Assembly (NCBI RefSeq): GCF_900188235.1
Contig: NZ_FZNT01000003.1
Span: 434,001 to 498,000 of the forward strand
Source of the DNA: Lutibacter agarilyticus
GTDB taxonomy: Bacteria > Bacteroidota > Bacteroidia > Flavobacteriales > Flavobacteriaceae
DNA: 64,000 nt
Direction of reading: 5' to 3'
In this document: positions 56,626-64,000 of the stretch, piece by piece
Position numbering within the stretch: position 1 is the first letter of the stretch
Layout: every line of letters begins with the position of its first letter
Made by a program: the position numbers and the translations under genes
Notes under the pieces: generated by a model
Told to the model about the DNA's origin: nothing
Database searches by the model: none
What the model saw: only the letters and a program-made list of their open reading frames with translations

Positions 56626-57936
56626 ATGAAACTATTTCACCCCCTTATCCTTCTATTTTTAGTCATTTTTATTTCCTGTAAAGAAGCTTCAAAAAATGAA
56701 GCTAATACTAAAGTCAAACTAATTACCGTAAAAAACGGACAGTTCTACAAAGGCGAAAACCCTTATTATTTTATAGGAGCCAATTATTGGTACGGGCCAT
56801 TAATTGCCGCAAAAAATGGTGGTGATAGGGAACGATTAATAAAGGAATTAGATTTAATGAAAAGTATAGGTATTGATAACCTTAGGATTTTAGTTGGTGC
56901 TGAAGGTGATGGTGGCGATTCTCGTGTACATCCTGCTTTGCAATACGAACAAGGAAAATACAACGAAGATTTATTAGATGGCTTAGATTTTTTATTGACT
57001 GAAATGCGCAAAAGAAATATGTATGCCGTACTTTATTTAAACAATAATTGGATTTGGTCTGGAGGAATGTCTCAATATTTAGAGTGGAATGGTTATGGAA
57101 CCGTTCCTAATCCGTTTTTAGAGCAATATACATGGGATGAATACATGAATTACACCAAACAATTTCATAGTTGTGAGCCATGTAAAGAAGCTTTTTACAA
57201 ACACGTGAAATTTATTATGGGCAGAACAAATTCTTACACAGGATTAAAATACACAACCGACAATGTTATTATGTCTTGGCAAGTTGCTAACGAACCAAGA
57301 GTTTTAATGACGCCTGAACACGAAGCCGCTTTTTCCAATTGGCTAAATGAAACTGTTGATTTAATTGAATCTCTAGACGCTATTCATTTAATTTCAACAG
57401 GTGCAGAAGGAAAAGCTAGTTATTTACAAGATATTGAAATGTACAAACGATTACATTCAAACAAAAACATAGACTATTTAACAATGCATATGTGGCCTAA
57501 AAACTGGGGTTGGTATGATATTAACAACGAAGCCTTAACAACGCTAGAATCTATTGAAAAGGCCAATAACTATATGAATGAGCACATTCTTATAGCACAG
57601 CAATTAAATAAACCTATAGTAATGTCTGAATTTGGATTTCCTCGTGAAAAAGAAAGTTTATCTCCAACAGCTTCTATTCAAAATAGAAATACTTTTTACA
57701 AAGCTATTTTTGAAAGAATTTCTGAAAGCAAAAAAGAACAAGGTAATTTGGCCGGACTTAATTTTTGGGGATTTGCTGGTTATGCCAAAACAAATCCTGA
57801 AAACGGAAAATGGCAACCTAGCGATGATTTTACAGCAGATCCGCCGCAAGAACCACAAGGATTAAATTCTGTATTCGCCTCTGACGTTTCAACGTTAGAA
57901 CTCATAAAAAAAGCAAGCCTAAAATTAAATAAGTAA
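56626..57936 (+). CDS. GH5 family (subfamily 7-like) beta-mannanase, lipoprotein
   Basis: A 436-residue lipoprotein from ATG 56626 (MKLFHPLILL; lipobox VIFISC). A TTG at 56617 would only add three residues. The TIM-barrel domain has the acid/base Glu223 in SWQVANEPRV and the nucleophile Glu335 in VMSEFGFPRE; FIGANYWYGPLIAA and YLTMHMWPKNWGWYD are typical of GH5_7 mannanases. It complements the GH26 enzyme, perhaps attacking glucomannan or longer chains. It ends only 6 bases from the convergent porin gene. Confidence 0.92.
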   Translation: MKLFHPLILLFLVIFISCKEASKNEANTKVKLITVKNGQFYKGENPYYFIGANYWYGPLIAAKNGGDRERLIKELDLMKSIGIDNLRILVGAEGDGGDSRVHPALQYEQGKYNEDLLDGLDFLLTEMRKRNMYAVLYLNNNWIWSGGMSQYLEWNGYGTVPNPFLEQYTWDEYMNYTKQFHSCEPCKEAFYKHVKFIMGRTNSYTGLKYTTDNVIMSWQVANEPRVLMTPEHEAAFSNWLNETVDLIESLDAIHLISTGAEGKASYLQDIEMYKRLHSNKNIDYLTMHMWPKNWGWYDINNEALTTLESIEKANNYMNEHILIAQQLNKPIVMSEFGFPREKESLSPTASIQNRNTFYKAIFERISESKKEQGNLAGLNFWGFAGYAKTNPENGKWQPSDDFTADPPQEPQGLNSVFASDVSTLELIKKASLKLNK

Positions 57937-57942
57937 TTTCTA

Positions 57943-59379
57943 TTAATTCCAAACCCACCACTCGGTTTTAAAACCAAAATAAGTTCCCCAACTTTTTGCC
58001 CCTGCAAACTGAAGATAAGGTGAATAAAGTGTTTCTTTTGCAAAATTATTATACTTTGCTACCGTAGCTACAAATCGTATATGTGGTCTTGCCCAAGTAT
58101 CACGTTTTCCTGTAGGAACATAAACTGGAGCCACACTAAATTTAACAACATTTGCATAAGGATTGTAACCATCTTTCCGTTGAGAAAAATGCAATTCTGT
58201 AATTAAATGAAAAAAGTCCGATATATAGTATTCATCTCTTGCTCCAACAGTAAAATCAATTTTCTTGTTATAAACTTCTTTTCCAAAATACGTTTCGGAC
58301 AAACCATTTGTAGCTGCACCTCCTTTACTTAAGGTAAAAACTATATATGGATTTAAGGTGTGTTTATCTGAAAAATTAAAAACCGCCTGATCTACTACCG
58401 ACAAAGAATATGCTCCTTTAAAGTTCAACGAATTTAAATCTGGCGCACCAAAAGTCAACCAAGTTTTTGATAACCCTCCATCACCACCATTTGCAATTCG
58501 TGTTCCATATCTAATACTAAAATCATTAAAAGAACCTTCCTTCATTTTTGTAAAATTAACATGATGTCTTGCTCCTATCACAAAACCATGGTCTGAAGGA
58601 AAATTCACAATCGTTTCAACTGAATCAATTTCCACCTCACTATCACCATCAGGCATACGGTGATATTCACCTAAAAATGTAACCGTACTTGATTTCCCAA
58701 AATCTACATCTTGTTCCAACGTTAATACATTCCTTTGTCTAAGTCCTGTACTTGGCGTACCTGTTTTAATGTTTAAATAAAAATAAGGAGGCACTGTAGC
58801 GGTAGTATCTGTTGAAGATACAAATATCGATGCAAAACGCGTTTTCTTATATTCAACTCCAAAACCTTGACCTGAATGATCGTTAAAATAAAAATGATCG
58901 GCAATATGTAAATCTGCTCCTCTATACAATCTGGCTCCTACCCATATATTTAATTCTTTCCCTCCAATATTTCTAGCTTGAACAAACATTTCAGGGAGCG
59001 CAAAGGTTAAACCTCCTAATGAAGAGGTTGAACTATTTGCAAATGATGTTAAGCTATTTGAATATGCAGACAATCTTACCTGCGCATGGATAACCGTACT
59101 ATCTCCTTTTTTTGGATTGAAATGAAATGACGGAGCTAATTCTAAGTAGTCTTGTTCTTCCAATCTACCTCCAATACTCCCCATATTGTTCAAATTTAAT
59201 CTCCTACCAATAGTTCTTCCATCAGCAAAAGACCAATCTACGCCAACTCTTCCATACGACCCAACTGAAATATTTTTATTACTTACCTGATCATAGGCTA
59301 TTTGAGCATTCATATTTGTAGTTATAAAACAAACAAGCAGTAATCCTAAAAACAGACTAGAAGTTAAGAATTTCATCAT
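57943..59379 (-). CDS. LamB/maltoporin-like carbohydrate porin
   Basis: A 478-residue outer-membrane precursor (signal peptide ending TTNMNAQ). The mature start ISVGSYGRVGVDWSF and GRLEEQDYLEL follow the maltoporin pattern, as does the long block NIWVGARLYRGADLHIADHF followed by YFNDHSGQGFGVEY; the protein ends in aromatic residues (KTEWWVWN), like LamB. Alternating strands fit an 18-strand barrel. It should be a diffusion channel for manno-oligosaccharides. Its ATG shares a base with the CE2 stop (TAATG). It stands where a SusCD pair would usually be found; none is seen. Confidence 0.78.
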   Translation of the reverse strand: MMKFLTSSLFLGLLLVCFITTNMNAQIAYDQVSNKNISVGSYGRVGVDWSFADGRTIGRRLNLNNMGSIGGRLEEQDYLELAPSFHFNPKKGDSTVIHAQVRLSAYSNSLTSFANSSTSSLGGLTFALPEMFVQARNIGGKELNIWVGARLYRGADLHIADHFYFNDHSGQGFGVEYKKTRFASIFVSSTDTTATVPPYFYLNIKTGTPSTGLRQRNVLTLEQDVDFGKSSTVTFLGEYHRMPDGDSEVEIDSVETIVNFPSDHGFVIGARHHVNFTKMKEGSFNDFSIRYGTRIANGGDGGLSKTWLTFGAPDLNSLNFKGAYSLSVVDQAVFNFSDKHTLNPYIVFTLSKGGAATNGLSETYFGKEVYNKKIDFTVGARDEYYISDFFHLITELHFSQRKDGYNPYANVVKFSVAPVYVPTGKRDTWARPHIRFVATVAKYNNFAKETLYSPYLQFAGAKSWGTYFGFKTEWWVWN

Positions 59380-60491
59380 TAATTATTTTTGATATTTTTA
59401 AGAAAAGGAGTCAATTTTTCAGCAATTTTTTGATGTTCAGAAACACTTGGGTGTCCTAAACAACCTCCATTATATACAGCATCAAATATAAATAATAAAA
59501 TTTGTTTCTTCATATTTTCACTAAAATAAAACTGAACTTCTTCTAAACAAGTAGCTAACAATTCATTCATTTCTCCACCAACCATAGGGCTATTTAATAA
59601 AACAATTTGTGTTTTTGGGTAATAAATATACACTGTTTTAACAAACTTTATATAATTGCTTATAAACTTTTCTTTGTTAAAAGGCAAGCGTGGCTTAACA
59701 CCATCACCCACCGATAAATCATTGGTTCCTAAACAAATACTAACAACATCCGGAATATGGTCAAAATTATTTTTTTTTGAATTATCAGTATTTAAATACA
59801 AATTTTCATATACCTGTGGTAAGTTTGGTTCTTCAATATTCTCGTCATTCCAGTTTCTATAAATTCCATAACCAGACACTGAACTTAACTTAAAATCAAT
59901 ATTCAGAGCTCTTGAAACAGTTGGTCCGTAGGCATAATAAACGTTTTGATGGTCAAAATAAGCTGCTGATTCACAAGGAATAACACTCCCGTCTGAAGCT
60001 GCACCACATGTAATAGAATTTCCAATAAACTCAATATAGTTAGTGGTTGTTAATTTATAAGGCACTACTTTTTCAGCCTTTAAACCACTAAACAAAACTG
60101 TTCCGTTAGAAGCCTCTGTTTCTTTAAAAATTTTAAGTGTATGCTCTTTATTTGTAGTTGAAACATTTATTAAATAAGGCCTTATGGAATCGCTTTCAAT
60201 TTTAATTCTACCCAAATATTTTCCATCTAACTCTAGCGAAACATAATTATAAGGTTCAAATTCTCCTTTTAAAAAAACCTCGCAGGAGTTCCCTAAAAAA
60301 GTACTTACTACATAAGCACCAGGTGAAATTAAAGCTACAGTACTATCATTTAAAACATCTGTTCTTCCTTGGTAATAAAACAATTTACTTTCAGCCTTTA
60401 TGGCATTTAAGACTTTATTTTGCTTCTTCTTACAACCTACAAAACAAGCAAGAAACAATACAAATAACAATCTTGCTATTTTAGCATTCAT
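59379..60491 (-). CDS. CE2-type acetyl esterase lipoprotein
   Basis: A 370-residue lipoprotein from ATG 60491 (MNAKIARLLF; lipobox CFVGC); a longer frame would start inside the GH3 gene. An N-terminal beta-sandwich (about 40-150, GRTDVLNDSTVALISPGAY) precedes an SGNH esterase domain. The serine block is EFIGNSITCGAAS, followed by the oxyanion CLGTNDLS and the histidine block GHPSVSEHQKIAE. This two-domain layout is that of carbohydrate esterase family 2, which removes acetyl groups from mannan, glucomannan or xylan. In this locus it should strip acetyl groups so that the mannanases and GH3 enzymes can proceed. Confidence 0.88.
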   Translation of the reverse strand: MNAKIARLLFVLFLACFVGCKKKQNKVLNAIKAESKLFYYQGRTDVLNDSTVALISPGAYVVSTFLGNSCEVFLKGEFEPYNYVSLELDGKYLGRIKIESDSIRPYLINVSTTNKEHTLKIFKETEASNGTVLFSGLKAEKVVPYKLTTTNYIEFIGNSITCGAASDGSVIPCESAAYFDHQNVYYAYGPTVSRALNIDFKLSSVSGYGIYRNWNDENIEEPNLPQVYENLYLNTDNSKKNNFDHIPDVVSICLGTNDLSVGDGVKPRLPFNKEKFISNYIKFVKTVYIYYPKTQIVLLNSPMVGGEMNELLATCLEEVQFYFSENMKKQILLFIFDAVYNGGCLGHPSVSEHQKIAEKLTPFLKNIKNN

Positions 60492-60495
60492 TATG

Positions 60496-62694
60496 TTATT
60501 GAATTGAGATTTTAATTTCTTTTGAAATATGATTAGATGCATTTCCAACATAAATAACATACCCACCTTTTTCTAAATTCCAATCAGAAATAGTTTCATC
60601 ATAAAAAGCTAAATTTTTTACATTGAATGAAATTTCTACAGTTTCAGATTCACCCTTTTTAACCATTACTTTTTGAAAACCTTTCAATTCTTTTACCGCT
60701 CTTTCTACTTTTGATTTTGATTTACCAACATACACTTGCACAACTTCTGAACCATTAAAATCTCCTGTATTTGATACAGTTGCTGAAATAGTAATTTGCT
60801 CATTTTCAGTATACGCTTTTTTTGCTGTAGCAACTTTTGAAATTTCAAAATTAGTATAAGATAAACCTTCACCAAAAGCGAATAAAGGTTTTATTTTTTT
60901 GGTATCATGCCAACGGTAACCAACTAAAATATCTTCTTTATAATATTGTGTAATACTGTCTCCAGGATATGAATTTTCGCCAAATGAATGTGCAGCATTG
61001 TCTGTTAATTTCTTCGGAAAAGAAAAAGGTAATTTCCCTGAAGGATTTACATCTCCGCTAATAACATCAGCCATCGCATTTCCGGCTTCACTACCTAAAT
61101 ACCAAGTTTGCATTAAGGCGTTTACATTGTGAATCCAAGGCATTTCCACCGCATTTCCACTTACTAAAATCACACCTGTATTTGCGTTTACTTTTAATAT
61201 CTCATCAATCAATTCGTCTTGTCCAAATGGCAAGCCAAACGATTGTCTATCTCCACCTTCACAATCTTGAAGATGGTTTTTATTTAACCCACCAAAAAAC
61301 AATACCACATCAGCTTTTGAAGCTGCTTCTATGGCTTCCTTTTTTAATTGTTCTAAATCATCGGTTGGCTCAACTACTCTAGCGTATTGTGATGGACCTG
61401 ATGCGTATCCTTTTGCATGAATAATTGTGGCTTTTTTATATCTATTTTTCAATCCTTCCAAAGGAGAAATTTCATTTTTTGCCTTTAATTCAGAAGAACC
61501 TCCACCAATTGTTAGCGATTTTGTTGCATTTTCTCCAATCACAGCAATTGTTATTTCTTTATTAGGGTTTATTGGGAAAAATGAATTTTCATTTTTCAAC
61601 AAAACAATTCCTTCCGAAGCTATTTTTCGAGCCACATCTAGATGTTCTTGATTATTTATTCGACCTAACGGACGATTTACACTCATATTTGTGCGATACA
61701 TTAAACGTAAAATCCTACTCACTTTATCATCTAAAACAGCTTCTTCAATTTCGCCTTCTTTCAACATTTTTAAAAACGGATTTGCTAAATAATAGTAATC
61801 GTAAGCATTTTGGGTTGAAGTAGTTAAACCATCAGTTCCTGTACCCATTTCCATATCTAAACCATAAAGTGCTGCTTCTTTTGTATTATGCGTTGAACCC
61901 CAATCTGAAACAACAACACCGTCAAAAGCCCAATCTTCTTTTAAAATTTTGTTCATCAGCATTTCATTGTGAGTTGTATGCTGCCCTCTAAACTGATTGT
62001 AAGCTCCCATAATTGACCAAACGTTACCTTCTTCAACAGCCGCTTTAAAAGCTGGTAAATAAATTTCATATAACGCACGGTCACTTACTTCAACATTGAT
62101 ATGACCTCTCCATAATTCCTGATTGTTAAGTGCATAATGTTTTACACAAGCCGCAACACCATTTTGTTGAACACCATGAATGTATGGAACTACCATTGTT
62201 GAAGCCAAAAAAGGATCTTCACCCATGTACTCAAAGTTTCGACCGTTTAAAGGTGTACGGTAAATATTTACACCTGGACCTAATAAAATATCTTTTTTTC
62301 TGTACCTAGCCTCTTCGCCAACACTAATTCCGTAGGCTTTTGCCAAATCAGGATTAAAAGTAGATGCTAAACAGGTTAATGCAGGAAACGCAGTGATGTA
62401 ATCATTTGTCCAACCAGCATATCCCCAATCATCCCAATTAATTTCACCACGAACTCCGTGAGGACCATCAGACATCCATACTTCTGGAATACCTAACCTT
62501 CCTACGCCAGGCGTAGAAAACTTAGATTGCGCGTGGCACATGGCCACTTTTTCCTCCAAAGTTAATAGTGGTAAAATACTGTCAATTTTAGCATTTATTT
62601 CTTCATTAGAAATTTGTTGAGCTTGAATATTTTTACTTACTATAAATAAACTTACAATTATAAATAGCTTTAAATACGTTTTTAAAATCTTCAT
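60496..62694 (-). CDS. GH3 beta-glycosidase (probable beta-glucosidase)
   Basis: A 732-residue exported enzyme (signal peptide ending NIQAQ). The first TIM-barrel domain holds the nucleophile Asp264 in GVVVSDWGSTHN, with GPGVNIYRTPLNGRNFEYMGEDP and CVKHYALNNQE upstream. The second domain (VIGENATKSLTIGGGSSELK) and the C-terminal fibronectin-III-like domain (GSEVVQVYVGKSKSKVERAVKELKGF) complete the standard three-domain GH3. Cleavage of beta-glucosyl ends from glucomannan oligosaccharides is likely, though beta-mannosidase activity cannot be excluded. It lies 3 bases after the upstream GH3 gene and 4 bases before CE2. Confidence 0.93.
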   Translation of the reverse strand: MKILKTYLKLFIIVSLFIVSKNIQAQQISNEEINAKIDSILPLLTLEEKVAMCHAQSKFSTPGVGRLGIPEVWMSDGPHGVRGEINWDDWGYAGWTNDYITAFPALTCLASTFNPDLAKAYGISVGEEARYRKKDILLGPGVNIYRTPLNGRNFEYMGEDPFLASTMVVPYIHGVQQNGVAACVKHYALNNQELWRGHINVEVSDRALYEIYLPAFKAAVEEGNVWSIMGAYNQFRGQHTTHNEMLMNKILKEDWAFDGVVVSDWGSTHNTKEAALYGLDMEMGTGTDGLTTSTQNAYDYYYLANPFLKMLKEGEIEEAVLDDKVSRILRLMYRTNMSVNRPLGRINNQEHLDVARKIASEGIVLLKNENSFFPINPNKEITIAVIGENATKSLTIGGGSSELKAKNEISPLEGLKNRYKKATIIHAKGYASGPSQYARVVEPTDDLEQLKKEAIEAASKADVVLFFGGLNKNHLQDCEGGDRQSFGLPFGQDELIDEILKVNANTGVILVSGNAVEMPWIHNVNALMQTWYLGSEAGNAMADVISGDVNPSGKLPFSFPKKLTDNAAHSFGENSYPGDSITQYYKEDILVGYRWHDTKKIKPLFAFGEGLSYTNFEISKVATAKKAYTENEQITISATVSNTGDFNGSEVVQVYVGKSKSKVERAVKELKGFQKVMVKKGESETVEISFNVKNLAFYDETISDWNLEKGGYVIYVGNASNHISKEIKISIQ

Positions 62695-62697
62695 TTT

Positions 62698-64000
62698 TTA
62701 TTTGTTTATTAAATAAGTATCACCAATTAAATGAACTTTTTTTGTTATTACTTTTTGCGCTGTTTCTAATTCTTTATTTGGTTGAGAACCACCAACAGAT
62801 AGTAGTAATTGTTCATTATTTACTACTTGAGCATAGTTTGCATCAACACTTGCCAATTGTTTTGGAGTAACTTTAAAATTAATGGTTTTGGTTTCACCTA
62901 CTTTTAAAAATATTCTTTTAAAACCAACCAAGTTACGTGTTGGATTAAATCCGTCATCAATTAATTTTGTAGTATACAATTGCACTACTTCTTCACCAGC
63001 TATGGCTCCAGTATTTGTAACATCAACTGATACTGTTAAATCTTTATTTGTTTCATTGGAATTAGGAACATTAAAATTCGTATAGTTGAATGTTGTAAAA
63101 CTTAAACCAAAACCAAATTCATACAAAGGATCCCCTTCAAAATAACGGTAGGTTTTACCCTTCATATTATAATCTGAAAACTCCGGAATATCATTAATAT
63201 CTTTGTAAAAAGTTAACGGTAATCTACCTGCAGGATTGTAATCTCCAAATATAACATCGGCAATTGCAGTACCACCAGCCTGACCTGGATACCAAGCTTC
63301 GATAATTGCAGGAATATTTTCATTTTCCCAATTAATAGCTACGGCACTACCATTTAATAACACCAACACCATAGGTTTACCAAGTTTTTTTAACTGCTTC
63401 ATTAATTGAGTTTGAGTAGCAGGTAACTTTACATCTAACCTGTCTCCTCCTGAAAAACCATCAACTTTCACTTTCATTTCTTCACCTTCTAAAAGCGGAC
63501 TTAGTCCCATACATAAAATAATTACATCGGAATTTTTAGCCAATTGAATAGCTTCATTTTCTAAACTATCATTTGGAGCTTCCCATAAAAACTGCATCAC
63601 TGCATGGTCTGTATTATTTTGCTTGTATTCTAGCTTAATTTTGTAGGGTTTATTGGCTTCTAAGGTAACATATTCATATATTTTTTTAGGATGATGTACA
63701 TCTTCTCTTTTCGCCAGCAAGCTATCATTTAAATACAATTTCATACCTGAAAAGGCTTCTCCTCCTAAGGCATATTTCCCAGTTTTAGGAACCGAAATAT
63801 AACCTGTCCATCGTGCTGAAAATTGATCGTAATTTATATCTTCAAAAGGTGAAGTTGTTCTCCAAGTAAAATCAACATTACCATCAATTTGTGTATGTAA
63901 AGCAGTTCCTTCACATTCTAAATTTGAAAAATATTCAGCATTTAAGCCATTTTCTTTTAGAGACTCATCTGTAAATAAAACTGCAGAAGGTACAGCCTCA
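62698..64000 (-). CDS. GH3 beta-glycosidase with PA14 domain, C-terminal part (cut by window edge)
   Basis: The frame is open from the stop at 62698 to the window edge, giving about 433 C-terminal residues; the ATG at 63744 is internal and not the start. The first visible part (GLNAEYFSNLECEG, FSARWTGYISVPKTGKYALG, KLYLNDSLLAK) is a PA14 domain inserted into the second GH3 domain. The rest of that domain follows (SDVIILCMGLSPLLEGEE, IIEAWYPGQAGGTAIADVIFG, then YEFGFGLSFTTF), with a fibronectin-III-like end. The catalytic aspartate lies outside the window. PA14-containing GH3 enzymes are typically beta-glucosidases; here glucomannan oligosaccharides are the likely target. Confidence 0.92.
   Translation of the reverse strand, partial: EAVPSAVLFTDESLKENGLNAEYFSNLECEGTALHTQIDGNVDFTWRTTSPFEDINYDQFSARWTGYISVPKTGKYALGGEAFSGMKLYLNDSLLAKREDVHHPKKIYEYVTLEANKPYKIKLEYKQNNTDHAVMQFLWEAPNDSLENEAIQLAKNSDVIILCMGLSPLLEGEEMKVKVDGFSGGDRLDVKLPATQTQLMKQLKKLGKPMVLVLLNGSAVAINWENENIPAIIEAWYPGQAGGTAIADVIFGDYNPAGRLPLTFYKDINDIPEFSDYNMKGKTYRYFEGDPLYEFGFGLSFTTFNYTNFNVPNSNETNKDLTVSVDVTNTGAIAGEEVVQLYTTKLIDDGFNPTRNLVGFKRIFLKVGETKTINFKVTPKQLASVDANYAQVVNNEQLLLSVGGSQPNKELETAQKVITKKVHLIGDTYLINK

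Noticed and set aside
51272-60491. Type IX secretion C-terminal domains on the mannan enzymes
   Set aside because: GH26, GH5 and CE2 carry lipoprotein signals and end without a T9SS C-terminal domain, so they are not evident substrates of the encoded secretion system.
62698-63744. Separate 348-residue gene starting at ATG 63744
   Set aside because: The same frame is open to the window edge and encodes the first half of the PA14 domain, so the ATG is internal to a longer GH3 gene.

Overview
The window is a continuous chromosomal stretch of an AT-rich member of the Bacteroidota, almost certainly the family Flavobacteriaceae. This rests on the gliding/type IX secretion genes gldKLMN and porT, the exosortase variant XrtF, a short primary sigma factor without region 1.1, and promoters of the Bacteroidota form TTG-N18-22-TAnnTTTG. 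Shine-Dalgarno sequences are not evident, as usual for this phylum. I cannot name the genus. There is no gene-free stretch longer than about 300 bases; the longest gap (21985-22259) holds a small inverted-repeat element.

Layout. 1-6.7 kb: N-terminal part of a YgiQ-type radical SAM protein, a small secreted basic protein, a leftward operon (ABC-F ATPase, PLP desulfhydrase/deaminase-like enzyme, glucosaminidase with LysM), a DUF983 membrane protein and an FAD oxidoreductase. 6.8-15.2 kb: leftward topA, an arginase-fold protein with degenerate metal ligands, and the gldKLMN operon encoding the T9SS motor and ring. 15.3-22.9 kb: rightward miaB, a sigma-54-type activator without a receiver domain, lptE, a TPR-like protein, secG, groES, groEL, the inverted-repeat element and apt. 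22.9-24.9 kb: a cysteine-rich metal-binding lipoprotein, the exosortase F pair and a GAF-domain protein. 25.1-32.2 kb: purH and the rod-shape cluster mreB, mreC, mreD, mrdA, rodA. 32.4-34.3 kb: rpsT, tRNA-Glu(UUC) and proS, leftward. 34.4-51.1 kb: a low-complexity lipoprotein, an OmpP1/FadL-like porin, nfu, menG/ubiE, porT, an RNA methyltransferase, a lipidated Omp85 protein, fba, accD, an unknown lipoprotein, rpsO, pnp, rpoD, rpe and a CBS-pair protein.

51.2-64 kb is a beta-mannan/glucomannan utilisation locus made of two converging operons. The rightward arm carries a GH26 mannanase, a sodium/sugar symporter, a GH130 mannosylglucose phosphorylase, an AGE-family cellobiose/mannobiose 2-epimerase and a GH5 mannanase. 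The leftward arm carries a GH3 with PA14 domain (cut by the window edge), a second GH3, a CE2-type acetyl esterase and a LamB/maltoporin-like barrel. Together they would deacetylate and cut acetylated (gluco)mannan outside the cytoplasm, pass oligosaccharides through a LamB-type porin, take up disaccharide by sodium symport, epimerise mannobiose to mannosylglucose and split it with phosphate. The central four-gene set matches the known Bacteroides fragilis mannobiose pathway. No SusC/SusD pair is visible, and the LamB-like porin in its place is the most distinctive feature of the locus.

Other points for follow-up: the exosortase F pair with no recognised substrate, an HMBD lipoprotein with a 14-cysteine metallothionein-like tail, the 187-bp MITE-like element after groEL, the arginase-like protein without canonical metal ligands, AccD without its zinc-ribbon cysteines, and four genes that apparently start at TTG or GTG.
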